Positions 25,831-34,812 of a DNA stretch of 64,000 bases are shown in pieces. Positions within the stretch are counted from its first letter, which is position 1; each line of letters begins with the position of its first letter. A model generated the notes under the pieces. It had not been told where the DNA came from and made no database searches. It saw only the letters and a program-made list of their open reading frames with translations. Both the position numbers and the translations under genes were made by a program. The DNA comes from Sulfitobacter sp. M39 (GTDB taxonomy: Bacteria > Pseudomonadota > Alphaproteobacteria > Rhodobacterales > Rhodobacteraceae): contig NZ_WMDZ01000001.1 of assembly GCF_021735935.1 (NCBI RefSeq), positions 1,550,001-1,614,000 of the forward strand. Direction: 5' to 3'.

Positions 25831-26658
25831 ATGAGCGCCACAGCCCGTAAGACCGCCCCCATGCCGACGGATATTCTGGCCCGCAAAGGGGGGGCTCCGC
25901 TGGTGAGCCTGACCGCCTATACCACGCCGATGGCGCAAGTGATGGATGGCATCTGCGATTTCGTGCTTGTGGGCGATTCAGTGGGGATGGTGCTGCACGG
26001 GCTGCCCTCGACGCTGGACGTCACGATGGAGATGATGATCCTGCATGGTCAAGCGGTTCGGCGCGGGCTGACCCAGTCGATGCTGGTGATCGATATGCCC
26101 TTCGGCAGCTACGAGCAAAGCCCGGCCCAAGCCTTTGAGAACGCGGCACGCTTGATGCGCGAAACCGGCGCCGGTGCGGTCAAGCTTGAAGGGGGGGAGG
26201 TGATGGAAGACACCATCGCCTTCCTGACCAAACGCGGCATTCCGGTGATGGCGCATATCGGCCTGACGCCGCAGTCGATCCACACGCTTGGCGGGTACAA
26301 GGTGCAGGGGCGCGGTGCGGCAGCCACGCAGCTGATGGCCGACGCGCAGGCGGTGACGCGGGCAGGGGCCTTTGCCGTGGTGCTTGAGAAAGTGCCGCAG
26401 GCTTTGGCGGACCAGATCACTGAAACGGTCGCCATTCCCACCATCGGCATCGGTGCGTCAGCACAATGCGACGGGCAAATTCTGGTGGTCGATGACATGC
26501 TGGGGCTGTTCACCGCCTTCAAGGCGAAATTCGTAAAACGCTATGCCCATCTGGGCGATGACGCAAAGGCTGCGGTGCAGGCCTATGCCGATGAGGTCAC
26601 GGCGCGATCCTTCCCCGGACCCGAGCATGTATTTTCTGACGAGGTTTCCAAAACATGA
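25831..26658 (+). CDS. panB: 3-methyl-2-oxobutanoate hydroxymethyltransferase
   Basis: This 275-residue first enzyme of pantothenate synthesis adds a hydroxymethyl group from methylene-tetrahydrofolate to 2-oxoisovalerate, giving ketopantoate. Family motifs are [22 protein letters not shown] (metal-binding Asp), [23 protein letters not shown] and VLEKVP (catalytic Glu). It overlaps panC by four bases, so the two form an operon. Confidence 0.95.
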   Translation: MSATARKTAPMPTDILARKGGAPLVSLTAYTTPMAQVMDGICDFVLVGDSVGMVLHGLPSTLDVTMEMMILHGQAVRRGLTQSMLVIDMPFGSYEQSPAQAFENAARLMRETGAGAVKLEGGEVMEDTIAFLTKRGIPVMAHIGLTPQSIHTLGGYKVQGRGAAATQLMADAQAVTRAGAFAVVLEKVPQALADQITETVAIPTIGIGASAQCDGQILVVDDMLGLFTAFKAKFVKRYAHLGDDAKAAVQAYADEVTARSFPGPEHVFSDEVSKT

Positions 26659-27500
26659 CACCCGAAATTATCCGCACGCTGGTTGAACTGCGCAACAAGG
26701 TCGCCGGATGGAAAGCCGCGGGCGAAAGCGTCGCCGTGGTGCCGACGATGGGCGCGCTGCATCAGGGCCACCTGAGCCTCGTGCGGGCCGCCAAAGCGGC
26801 GTGCGACCGTGTGATCGTGACGATCTTTATCAACCCCAAGCAATTCAACAACCCTGAGGACTACAAGAACTACCCCCGCACCGAGGAAGAGGATGCGCGC
26901 AAGCTGATCGCGCTGAAGGCGGATGTCGTCTATGTGCCCGATGGAGAACAGATGTACCCCAACGGCTTCGCGACGACGGTATCGGTCGAAGGTGTCACCC
27001 AAGGGCTGTGCGGGGCGCATCGGGCAGGGCATTTTGACGGCGTGGCCACCATCGTGACCAAACTCTTTACCCAGACCCAGGCCGACAAGGCGTTCTTTGG
27101 CGAAAAGGATTATCAGCAGCTACAGGTGGTGACCCGTCTGGCGCGGGATCTGGACCTGCCGATAGAGGTGATCGGCTGCCCCACCATCCGCGAGGAGGAC
27201 GGGCTGGCCATGTCCTCGCGCAATCTGCTGCTTTCGGATCGCGCCCGCACCTGGGCCCCCGAACTTCATCGCGCGATGGAGGAGATGGCGGAAGGGCTGC
27301 TGGCCGGAGGCGATCTGGAAGAGCTGCGCGCCGCTGCGGTGAAGCGGGTGGAACGTGCGGGCTTTACGCAGGTGGAATACCTTGACCTGCGCTCTGCTGA
27401 CCGGTTGGAGGTGATGACCACGCCCGACCGCCCCGCACGTCTGTTGGCCGCCGCGTGGCTGGCCGGTGTGCGGCTGATCGACAATATCGCCGTCGGTTAA
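26655..27500 (+). CDS. panC: Pantothenate synthetase
   Basis: This 281-residue cytoplasmic ligase joins pantoate and beta-alanine with ATP via a pantoyl-adenylate. Nucleotidyltransferase motifs are [15 protein letters not shown] (HxGH), FGEKDYQQL and [14 protein letters not shown] (KMSKS-like). Length is normal. The start codon overlaps the panB stop. A GC-rich hairpin follows within 30 bases. Confidence 0.95.
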   Translation: MTPEIIRTLVELRNKVAGWKAAGESVAVVPTMGALHQGHLSLVRAAKAACDRVIVTIFINPKQFNNPEDYKNYPRTEEEDARKLIALKADVVYVPDGEQMYPNGFATTVSVEGVTQGLCGAHRAGHFDGVATIVTKLFTQTQADKAFFGEKDYQQLQVVTRLARDLDLPIEVIGCPTIREEDGLAMSSRNLLLSDRARTWAPELHRAMEEMAEGLLAGGDLEELRAAAVKRVERAGFTQVEYLDLRSADRLEVMTTPDRPARLLAAAWLAGVRLIDNIAVG

Positions 27501-27524
27501 ATCTTCATCGGTTAGCAAAGAAAA

Positions 27525-27546
27525 GCGGGGCCCGCGAAGGCCCCGC
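27525..27546. terminator. Hairpin between panC and katA
   Basis: GCGGGGCC and GGCCCCGC are perfect eight-base arms around CGCGAA. Read on the minus strand the stem is followed by TTTTCTTT, so it should end katA transcription; on the plus strand the T run is lacking. Confidence 0.75.
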
Positions 27547-27574
27547 TGATCGTTTGGCTCAGAATGGGTCGGCG

Positions 27575-29092
27575 TTACTTGCCGCCGATGCTGAGGGCAG
27601 AGGCCATACCGGGGGCTTTGGATTCCCCGCCCAGCTTCTCGCGCACACCGGCCTCGATCTTGTCGCCAGTCTCCTTGTCGATATTGCGCCAGTATTCAAA
27701 GGCACGGACGAGCACCTTTTCGCTGACACCGTCGCAGAGGTGCCCCACGACATTCGACACCAGACGCTCGCGACCGTCAGCATCCATCACCTCGCGGACG
27801 AGCTTGCCAGCCTGGCTCCAGTCGTCATCATCGGGGCGCAGCGTATAGGCCTGGCGCACCATGTCGCCGTCGGAATACCATAGGCCAGCCTCGTGCTGGT
27901 GCGGCTGCGCGGATGGCCCACCGTAAGAGTTAGGCGCGTACACCGGGTCAGACACTTTCTCTGTCCGGCCCGCACCATCTTTCGAATAGCTATGGGTGGG
28001 CGAGACGGGCTTGTTGACCGGAATCTGCTTGTAGTTCACGCCAAGCCGCGCGCGGTGTGCGTCGGCGTAGGAAAAGCCCCGTGCCATCAGCATCTTGTCC
28101 GGCGACAGACCCACGCCCGGCACCATATTGTTCGGCTCGAACGCGGCCTGTTCGATCTCTGTATGGAAATCGGTGGGGTTGCGGTTCAGGGTCAGCTTGC
28201 CGACTTCGATCAGCGGGTAGTCCTCGTGCGGCCAGACCTTGGTCAGATCAAACGGGTTGATGCGATAGGTCTTGGCATCCTCGTAAGGCATGATCTGCCA
28301 CTTGAGCGTCCAGCTGGGGTGGTTCCCGTCGCGGATGTTGTTGAACAGATCGGCGCGGTGGTAATCGCCGTTGGTCCCCGCCAGCTTGTCGGCTTCGTCT
28401 TGGCTAAGGTAGGCATTGCCGTCGCCCTGATCGGTGTGGAAGTGGAACTTGACCCAGAACTTTTCACCCTCGGCATTGACCAGCGAATAGGTGTGGCTGG
28501 AATACCCGTTCATCTCGCGCCAGTTTTTCGGAATGCCACGGTCGCCCATGAGATAGGTCACCTGATGTGCGCTTTCGGGCGAGAGCGTCCAGAAATCCCA
28601 CTGCATGTCGTGGTCGCGCATGTTGTTATCCGCACGGCGTTTCTGGCTGCGGATGAACTGCTGGAACTTGATCGGATCGCGGATGAAGAAGATCGGGGTG
28701 TTGTTCCCCACCATGTCAAAGATACCTTCGTCCGTGTACATCTTGATCGAAAAGCCGCGCGGGTCGCGCCATGTGTCCGGGCTGCCGCGTTCGCCTGCCA
28801 CGGTCGAAAACCGCATCACCACATCGCATTGCGCGCCGGGCTGGAAGATATTCGCCATCGTGTACTTCGACACGTCTTGCGTCGTCTCGAAGGTGCCAAA
28901 GGCGCCCGAGCCTTTGGCGTGTGGCTGGCGCTCTGGAATACGTTCGCGGTTAAAATTCGCCATCTGTTCCAGCAGATAGGCGTCATTTAGCACGATCGGG
29001 CCATCGGGGCCAACGGTCAGCGAATGTTCATCGCTTTGAACGCGAATGCCGGCGTCTGTGGTTGTGGGAGGGGTTTGCTTCTTGTCGGTCAT
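27575..29092 (-). CDS. katA: Monofunctional heme catalase
   Basis: This 505-residue small-subunit catalase breaks down hydrogen peroxide. The distal His lies in [18 protein letters not shown], the active-site Asn in [14 protein letters not shown], and the proximal heme-ligand Tyr in [15 protein letters not shown]. The N-terminus includes the variable segment of clade 3 enzymes and no signal peptide. The gene is single, flanked by panC (convergent) and the B12 importer operon upstream. No OxyR gene is nearby. Confidence 0.95.
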   Translation of the reverse strand: MTDKKQTPPTTTDAGIRVQSDEHSLTVGPDGPIVLNDAYLLEQMANFNRERIPERQPHAKGSGAFGTFETTQDVSKYTMANIFQPGAQCDVVMRFSTVAGERGSPDTWRDPRGFSIKMYTDEGIFDMVGNNTPIFFIRDPIKFQQFIRSQKRRADNNMRDHDMQWDFWTLSPESAHQVTYLMGDRGIPKNWREMNGYSSHTYSLVNAEGEKFWVKFHFHTDQGDGNAYLSQDEADKLAGTNGDYHRADLFNNIRDGNHPSWTLKWQIMPYEDAKTYRINPFDLTKVWPHEDYPLIEVGKLTLNRNPTDFHTEIEQAAFEPNNMVPGVGLSPDKMLMARGFSYADAHRARLGVNYKQIPVNKPVSPTHSYSKDGAGRTEKVSDPVYAPNSYGGPSAQPHQHEAGLWYSDGDMVRQAYTLRPDDDDWSQAGKLVREVMDADGRERLVSNVVGHLCDGVSEKVLVRAFEYWRNIDKETGDKIEAGVREKLGGESKAPGMASALSIGGK

Positions 29093-29196
29093 CTGTAGCT
29101 ACTCCTTCAGGATCCACTGGCAAAACCTGTAGCGTGACGGATGGTTCCCGACAAAATGCGTAAGGAGTTGGATAGAGGTGTGGCCTGTTGCGCGGC

Positions 29197-29964
29197 TTAA
29201 TGGGTCGCCGTGTGAAAGCGGATCACCTGCGCGTTATCCGCCGGATCGACAAGGAAATGCCCGCAGACGCCAAAGACCTCGCGCAGGAGGGTTTCTGTCA
29301 TGATCTCGGAGGGGGTGCCGATGGCGCGCAGCTTGCCATCTTGCAAGACGCAGATCCGGTCGCAGAGCGTGGCTTGGTTCAGGTCGTGCAGGGCGATGAT
29401 CGCCGTTGTCGGCAAGCGCTGGATCAGCTCAAGGATCGACAGCTGGTGGCGGATATCCAGATGGTTCGTCGGCTCGTCTAGCAGCAGCACTTGCGGCCTT
29501 TGGGCCAGTGCACGGGCGATATGGACGCGCTGTTGTTCACCGCCCGACAGCGTGTGCCAGTGGCGGTCGCCAAAACCCGACAGATCCACATCCGCCAGCG
29601 CCTGCGTGACGATGGCGTCGTCTCCTGCGCTCCACCCGCGCAGGGCCGACAGCCACGGTGTGCGGCCCAGTTCAACGGCATGGCGCACGGTGATGCGGTC
29701 AGCCGTGTCGGCGTGTTGTTCAACCAGGGCCAGCCGTTGCGCAATGTCGCGCTGGCGCATCTTTGCAAGCGGCGCGCCGTCCAGTTCGACCCGCCCGCGC
29801 GAGGGTTTCTGAATACCGGCAAGCATATGCAGCAGCGTGGATTTGCCGGACCCGTTCGGCCCGATCAGCCCCAGCTTTTCGCCCGGCCGCAAGGACAGGG
29901 ACACGTCATCGACGATGGCGCGGTTGCGCACTCGCCAGCCCAGTTCGTGACACGACAGGATCAT
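29197..29964 (-). CDS. btuD: ABC transporter ATPase, BtuD/FecE type
   Basis: This 255-residue ATPase has Walker A GPNGSGKST, Q-loop in LVEQHADTADR, signature LSGGEQQR, Walker B LLLDEPTNHLD and switch His in ALHDLNQA. It belongs to the group serving siderophore, heme and cobalamin importers. The operon is preceded by a cobalamin riboswitch, so a corrinoid substrate is most likely. The ATG at 29964 has AAGGA upstream and overlaps the permease stop by four bases. Confidence 0.88.
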   Translation of the reverse strand: MILSCHELGWRVRNRAIVDDVSLSLRPGEKLGLIGPNGSGKSTLLHMLAGIQKPSRGRVELDGAPLAKMRQRDIAQRLALVEQHADTADRITVRHAVELGRTPWLSALRGWSAGDDAIVTQALADVDLSGFGDRHWHTLSGGEQQRVHIARALAQRPQVLLLDEPTNHLDIRHQLSILELIQRLPTTAIIALHDLNQATLCDRICVLQDGKLRAIGTPSEIMTETLLREVFGVCGHFLVDPADNAQVIRFHTATH

Positions 29965-31013
29965 GGCGATGTCCTTTTGCCGATCAGGATAAGCGCAAAG
30001 ACCGGCGCGCCGACCAAAGCGGTCACGACTCCGATGGGCAGCACTTGGCCCGGTACAATCACCCGTGAAATCACATCGGCGAAGACCAGAAACACCGCCC
30101 CCGCCAGTGCAGATGCAGGCACAAGGATCGCATGTCGGTGACCCACGACGATCCGCATGGCATGGGGGATCACCAGCCCGACAAAGCCGATCGCACCGAC
30201 CACCGAGACCATCACCGCCGTGACCAGCGCCGCCGTGCCGATCAGCAGCAGCTGCACGCGGCGCACCGGAATGCCCAAGGACGCGGCGCTGTCGCTGCCG
30301 AAGGTAAAGGCATCCAGCGCGCGGGCGTGCCACAGACAGGCCAGCAGCCCGATCATCGCCGCGGGCAGGGCGCTCAGGACATCGGGCCAGCGCACGCCCG
30401 ACATATTCCCCAAAAGCCAGAACATGATGGCACGGGCCTGTTCGGCATTGGCCGATTTCGTGATCATCAGCGCGGTCAGGGCGTTGAACATCTGGCTGCC
30501 CGCAATACCGGCCAGCACGATCACCCCCGCGGCCCGTAGGCCCACACCGCCGCCCGCCGCCTGCGCCAGCAAGGCGACAAAGGCAAAGGCCACCAGCGCC
30601 CCGCTGAACGCACCGATAGACAGCGAGATTGCACCACCCCCCAGCCCGAGGATGGTCACCGCCACAGCACCCGTGGACGCCCCCGCAGAGATCCCCAGCA
30701 GATAGGGATCCGCCAGCGCATTGCGCAGCAGTGCTTGCAGCACGACGCCCGACAGCGCCAGACCGGCGCCACAGCACATTGCCACCACGGCCCGCGCCAT
30801 GCGGTAGTTCCACACGATGCCCTCGTCGATCTTGTCGACCGCATAGCCCGCGTTCAGCGCCTTGTTGGCCAGCACCTTCAGCACCACCAGCGGCGGGATA
30901 GAGACCTCGCCGATGGCCGCACCAAACAGCAGTGCGGCCAGCAGCACCGGCGGGATGATCACCCACCAGTGCCACTGCGGCCTGCGCATCACAGAGCGGT
31001 CGATTGCGGTCAT
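29961..31013 (-). CDS. btuC: ABC transporter permease, BtuC/FecCD type
   Basis: This 350-residue permease has about ten membrane segments, as in BtuC. Family motifs are ALLRNALADPYLLGISAGA, GLVIPHAMRIVVGHRH and the C-terminal LPIGVVTALVGAPVFALIL. Its start overlaps the binding-protein stop by four bases and its end overlaps the ATPase start by four bases, giving a tight three-gene operon. Corrinoid specificity is inferred from the riboswitch. Confidence 0.88.
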   Translation of the reverse strand: MTAIDRSVMRRPQWHWWVIIPPVLLAALLFGAAIGEVSIPPLVVLKVLANKALNAGYAVDKIDEGIVWNYRMARAVVAMCCGAGLALSGVVLQALLRNALADPYLLGISAGASTGAVAVTILGLGGGAISLSIGAFSGALVAFAFVALLAQAAGGGVGLRAAGVIVLAGIAGSQMFNALTALMITKSANAEQARAIMFWLLGNMSGVRWPDVLSALPAAMIGLLACLWHARALDAFTFGSDSAASLGIPVRRVQLLLIGTAALVTAVMVSVVGAIGFVGLVIPHAMRIVVGHRHAILVPASALAGAVFLVFADVISRVIVPGQVLPIGVVTALVGAPVFALILIGKRTSP

Positions 31014-32026
31014 TCGGCCAGATCGAAACCGGACAGCGCGTCAGCCATCGTTTCCAGCGCATAGATCGCACGTACGGTCGGGTCCATCGCATGGGCATCC
31101 ATGGTGATGATGCGGCCCTCTTTCACCGCGGTCATCTCGCGGGCGACGGGGTCGTTCATCAGGAAGGCGCGCTTTTTCTCGATGTCATCCGCAGGGAAGC
31201 GGCGACGGTCCATTTTGGCGAGCACGATGAACGTCGGGTCGGATTTCGCCAGAGTCTCCCATCCGACCAGCGGCCATTCCTCGGCCGAGGTCACGACGTT
31301 TTCAACGCCAAGCTTGTCCATCATATAGGCGGGCACACCCTGTTGACCTGCCACATAAGGGTCCGCCGCCATCTCGGACGACGAGAACCAGAACAACGCT
31401 GATGTACCCTGAGGCAGGTTCAGCGATTTGGCCTTGGCCACGGCCTTTGCTTCGCGCGATTGCAGGTCTTGCAGCAGGGCGGCACCGGCATCTTGCGCGT
31501 TGTAGATCCGGGCAAGTTCCTCGATGCTGGTATACAGCTGCTGGGTCGTGAACAGTTCAGATCGTGTGCCGTCCGCGCCGACAGAGTTATCCTTGGCCGC
31601 GCAATCGGTGGGCATCACATAGGTCGGCACGCCCACCTCGTGAAAGCTGTCGCGGGTGCCGACCATACCTTCGGGGCCGACGTGCCATTCATACATCACG
31701 GTGACCAGATCGGGGCGTTTACCCAACACGCTTTCAAAGCTGGGATCGTTATCCGCCAGCCGTTCAATCGCATCGTTGGTGTCTTTGAACTCTGGCAAAA
31801 CAGGGCTGAACCAGACAGAGGTTCCCGCGATCCGGTCCTGCTGACCCAGCAGATACAGGATCTCTGTCGTGGATTGCCCGATGGTCACGGTGGTCTGGGG
31901 GGCCGCGTCAAAGCTAAGCGTGTGGCCGCAGTTATCGATGGTCAGCGGATAGTCTGTCTCTGCGCCAAGCGCGGTGCTGCCCGCAAGGCTCGCAATCAGA
32001 GTCAGGCTGGAAAAAAATGGTTTCAT
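31010..32026 (-). CDS. btuF: ABC transporter substrate-binding protein, BtuF/FecB type
   Basis: This 338-residue periplasmic protein has a signal peptide (cleavage near ALGAET) and a TroA/class III fold with long helical backbone. Recognisable parts are TIGQSTTEILYLLG, RPDLVTVMYEW and ENVVTSAEEWPLVGWE. It is the first gene of the operon and lies about 145 bases downstream of the cobalamin riboswitch. It should bind cobalamin or a corrinoid precursor. Cobalt or siderophore binding would be the alternative from sequence alone. Confidence 0.85.
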   Translation of the reverse strand: MKPFFSSLTLIASLAGSTALGAETDYPLTIDNCGHTLSFDAAPQTTVTIGQSTTEILYLLGQQDRIAGTSVWFSPVLPEFKDTNDAIERLADNDPSFESVLGKRPDLVTVMYEWHVGPEGMVGTRDSFHEVGVPTYVMPTDCAAKDNSVGADGTRSELFTTQQLYTSIEELARIYNAQDAGAALLQDLQSREAKAVAKAKSLNLPQGTSALFWFSSSEMAADPYVAGQQGVPAYMMDKLGVENVVTSAEEWPLVGWETLAKSDPTFIVLAKMDRRRFPADDIEKKRAFLMNDPVAREMTAVKEGRIITMDAHAMDPTVRAIYALETMADALSGFDLAE

Positions 32027-32167
32027 ATCAAGGGCTCCGGTTGGTCCGATGCCGGGGTCTTTGAATAGAAAGACAAGGGGCTAGCCAAACGGCGCGCGGG
32101 CGCATTTTGGTCTGCGCGTGTGGTAAGATCCGGTCCCATCATCATCCTCTCCCGAGCAACCCCGCCC

Positions 32168-32355
32168 GGTGTTTCAGGTTCAGTGTCGGCAGGTCTCCTG
32201 ACTGACGGATCGCGGCTGTCCCCGCCTTCCCGGACCTTGAGGCCCAGTGGCATGATGGAGGTAGCTCACCGTCTACAGTTGCGGGGGCAGTTCCGGTTCA
32301 TCCAGACCAAAGCGCGGATGGCGAATTCCCTATTATTTCCCGAAGGAAACCGACC
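32168..32355 (-). promoter_or_regulatory. Cobalamin riboswitch
   Basis: Read on the minus strand this region has the conserved cobalamin aptamer blocks in order: AATAGGGAA, AACTGCCCCCGCAACTGTA, GCCACTGGGCCT, GGGAAGGC, and the B12 box GTCAGGAGACCTGCC at 32188-32202. GTTTC (32350-32346) can pair with GAAAC (32175-32171) as the closing stem. It precedes btuF and should reduce its expression when adenosylcobalamin is plentiful. The remaining 467-base gap between btuF and the tRNA gene holds no gene I can support. Confidence 0.95.
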
Positions 32356-32493
32356 CGGTTTCGATGACAGTTGTCCGCCCACCCGTCAAGTTGCGTTTTT
32401 GGGGGCACCATCGTGTGACAAAGGCAAATGACGCAGGTTACAGTTCCGCAGAACGCGCTAGAGGCATGAACAACAAACGGATGGAAAACCAAG

Positions 32494-32568
32494 TGGCAGC
32501 CCGTAGGGGAGTCGAACCCCTCTTTTCAGGTTGAAAACCTGACGTCCTAACCGATAGACGAACGGGCC
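32494..32568 (-). tRNA. tRNA-Glu (anticodon TTC), copy 1
   Basis: On the minus strand this 75-base gene begins GGCCCGTTCGTCTATCGG and has the anticodon stem-loop CAGG-TTTTCAA-CCTG (anticodon TTC). The T-arm is GGGGTTCGACTCCCC and the 3' end, with encoded CCA, is ACGGGCTGCCA. The acceptor arms pair GGCCCGT with ACGGGCT. It is identical to the second copy at 32825. Confidence 0.97.
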
Positions 32569-32824
32569 ACTTAACTTGTGAGCGCTTCTTTAGGCAAAGC
32601 CATCGGCGGGCGCAAGTGGAAGCAGCGTGAGAAAGGGGGGAAATACGGCAAAAAATTCACGGGGTTTGATACCACATTCCTAAGTGCCATTGATGCGGGG
32701 CGCTTGACTGTCCGCTTGCTACGGCGTGCGCCGTGCCAGTCCAAACCGGCCCCGAACAGCGAACGAAACGCATCTCGCCCACATTCACAGCGTAGTATGT
32801 TGGGATGTCAGGGAAAGGCACAAG

Positions 32825-32899
32825 TGGCAGCCCGTAGGGGAGTCGAACCCCTCTTTTCAGGTTGAAAACCTGACGTCCTAACCGATAGACGAACGGGCC
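32825..32899 (-). tRNA. tRNA-Glu (anticodon TTC), copy 2
   Basis: This gene is identical base for base to the copy at 32494, including the encoded CCA, and lies upstream of it in the direction of transcription. The 256 bases between the two genes hold no recognisable gene. Confidence 0.97.
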
Positions 32900-32974
32900 A
32901 CTTAGCTTGTGAGCGCTTCTCTAAGGAATGCGGCGCAGGCGCGCAAGCAGAAATCGAAAGAAAATGAAAAATTT

Positions 32975-34714
32975 TTACGCAGGTGCCGCATCTTCCAGAC
33001 GCAGCTGCACGGACTGTCGGCCGCGCCAGGTATTGATGTCCAGACGACCGGCCAGATGGAACCGTGCACCACCGTGGTTTTCCAGTGCCGGGCCAAGCGG
33101 GCCGTCAAATGCGCCAAAGGCGATGGCGTCCATTTTGGTGTTGTTGCCGTCGCCAAAACTGATCTTGAGGTGGCTTTCACCCACCCGCTTGGCAAAGCGG
33201 ATCTGCATGTCGGCAAAGGCATATCGCGGGGCAGGGGCACCGGCCCCAAAGGGGCCTGCCTGCTCCACCTGCTGCGCCAGTTCCACCGTCGCGGCGGCGG
33301 GCATCAACATGCCGTCCAGCTTCAGGTCTGCCGCGCCGGCCAGATGCGCGCCCTGCTTGGCCAAGAGCTCTGACAGCCGCGCCATCGCTTCCTCCAGCTT
33401 GTCTTCGGCAACGGTCAGACCGGCGGCCATCTTATGCCCGCCGCCCTTGATCAGCAGCCCCTCCGCCGCCAGCCGCTGGATAGGCGCGCCCAGATCGATC
33501 CCCGAGACCGATCGGCCGGAGCCTTTGCCGATGCCATCCTCGAACCCGATCACGATCGACGGCCGGTTCGACGCCTCTTTAAGCCGCGAGGCGACGATGC
33601 CCACCACGCCCGGGTGCCAGCCCGCGCCCGAGGCCCAGACCAAAGGCGCGTCAAAGCCGCGGGCCTCTGCCTGATCCAGCGCGGCGGCGCGCACGGCGGT
33701 TTCGACATCGCGGCGCTCGGTGTTCAGCAGGTCCAGCTTTTCGGCAAGCGACTGCGCCTCATGGGGATCATCGCAGGCCAGCAGCCTTGCCCCCAGATCC
33801 GCTTGCCCGATGCGCCCGCCCGCGTTGATCCGCGGGCCAAGCAGAAACCCAAGATGATAGGCCGCCGGGGCCGTATCCATCCGCGCCACATCGGCCAAGG
33901 CGGCAAGCCCCAATCTGTCGCGCCGCGCCATGACGCGTAGCCCCTGACGCACAAAGGCGCGGTTCACGCCGATCAACGGGGCGACATCGGCCACCGTGGC
34001 GAGCCCCACCAGATCCAGCAGCGCCATCAGGTCAGGCCCGCGTGCGCCCGCTTCGCGCAGTTGGCGCCCTGCCTCGACCAGCATCAAGAACACCACTGCC
34101 GCGGCACAAAGATGCGCCAAGGCACCGTCTTCATCCTGCCGGTTGGGGTTCACCACTGCCAAGGCGTCGGGCAGGGTCTCTCCGCCCAGGTGGTGGTCCA
34201 GAATAACGACATCCGCCCCGACCGCCGCGGCCACCGGCCCATGCGACAAGGTCCCGCAGTCAACGCAGACAATCAGATCATGAGCCGCGGCCAGCTCGGC
34301 CATCGCGGCGTCGTTGGGGCCATATCCTTCGTCGATCCGGTCCGGCACATAAAGCGTCGCGGTGCAGCCCATCTCGCGCAGCCAGACCAGCAGCAGCGCG
34401 GCAGAGCTGCCACCATCGACATCATAATCCGCAAAAACGGCAATCCGCTGACGCGCTTTGACCGCAGCTAGAAAACGGGTCGCGGCTTTCTCCATGTCGC
34501 GTAGGGAACGCGGGTCAGGCAGTAGATCACGCAACGACGGCGCAAGAAACGCCTCGGCCTCTTCCGCCGCCACGCCGCGCCGCGCCAGCACCTGACACAG
34601 GGCCAGCGGCAGGCTGGTCTGCTGCACGAGAACTTCGGTCGCGCGTTCCACCTCGACACCGGGGCCAACCCAGCGACGCCCCGTCAAAGACGCATTAACA
34701 CATAGAAAGCTCAT
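32975..34714 (-). CDS. recJ: Single-stranded-DNA-specific exonuclease RecJ
   Basis: This 579-residue 5'-3' exonuclease acts in recombination and mismatch repair. DHH-superfamily motifs are ADYDVDGGSSAALL, VDCGTLSHG, ILDHHLGGE and the DHHA1 motif GGGHKMAAG, followed by a C-terminal OB-like domain (ARFHLAGRLDINTWRGR). GGGGGAG lies five bases before the ATG. It follows hom on the same strand after 98 bases and may be cotranscribed with it. Confidence 0.95.
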   Translation of the reverse strand: MSFLCVNASLTGRRWVGPGVEVERATEVLVQQTSLPLALCQVLARRGVAAEEAEAFLAPSLRDLLPDPRSLRDMEKAATRFLAAVKARQRIAVFADYDVDGGSSAALLLVWLREMGCTATLYVPDRIDEGYGPNDAAMAELAAAHDLIVCVDCGTLSHGPVAAAVGADVVILDHHLGGETLPDALAVVNPNRQDEDGALAHLCAAAVVFLMLVEAGRQLREAGARGPDLMALLDLVGLATVADVAPLIGVNRAFVRQGLRVMARRDRLGLAALADVARMDTAPAAYHLGFLLGPRINAGGRIGQADLGARLLACDDPHEAQSLAEKLDLLNTERRDVETAVRAAALDQAEARGFDAPLVWASGAGWHPGVVGIVASRLKEASNRPSIVIGFEDGIGKGSGRSVSGIDLGAPIQRLAAEGLLIKGGGHKMAAGLTVAEDKLEEAMARLSELLAKQGAHLAGAADLKLDGMLMPAAATVELAQQVEQAGPFGAGAPAPRYAFADMQIRFAKRVGESHLKISFGDGNNTKMDAIAFGAFDGPLGPALENHGGARFHLAGRLDINTWRGRQSVQLRLEDAAPA

Positions 34715-34812
34715 GCATCTCCCCCTTCCAAATGGTCAAAAATCCTCGCCGAAGGCATCCGCCCCATCCTCCCCACAATGGGAAGGGCAGGGGGCAGCCG
34801 CGCCCCTCGGGG

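Larger units (their letters stand above)
32491..32923 (-). repeat. Direct duplication containing the tRNA-Glu genes
   Basis: Two near-identical units run from AGTGGCAG through the tRNA and on to GCTTGTGAGCGCTTCT, at 32492-32592 and 32823-32923. They differ by only a few bases in the flank (CACTTAACTT versus CACTTAGCTT; CTTTAGG versus CTCTAAGG). The repeat extends about 24 bases upstream of each tRNA, so it includes 5' leader sequence as well as the mature tRNA. Confidence 0.85.

Noticed and set aside
23533..25938. Minus-strand open frame of 801 codons across choV, the EamA gene and panB
   Set aside because: Rich in His, Gln, Arg and Gly without any recognisable domain, and fully antisense to three supported genes in high-GC DNA.
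29965..31098. Upstream extension of the btuD frame giving a 633-residue protein
   Set aside because: The extension runs out of frame through btuC, is Gly/Arg/Cys-rich without a domain, and the ATG at 29964 has a good ribosome binding site.
32023..32253. Minus-strand open frame of 76 codons ending near the btuF start
   Set aside because: It begins inside the cobalamin riboswitch aptamer and has no family resemblance; the region is explained by the leader RNA.
32578..32865. Open frame of 95 codons between and into the tRNA-Glu genes
   Set aside because: It reads into a tRNA gene on the opposite strand and has no recognisable protein features.
32491..32923. Integrated element with tRNA attachment sites between the two tRNA-Glu copies
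   Set aside because: The interval is only about 250 bases, holds no integrase or cargo, and the whole tRNA plus leader is repeated rather than a 3' fragment.
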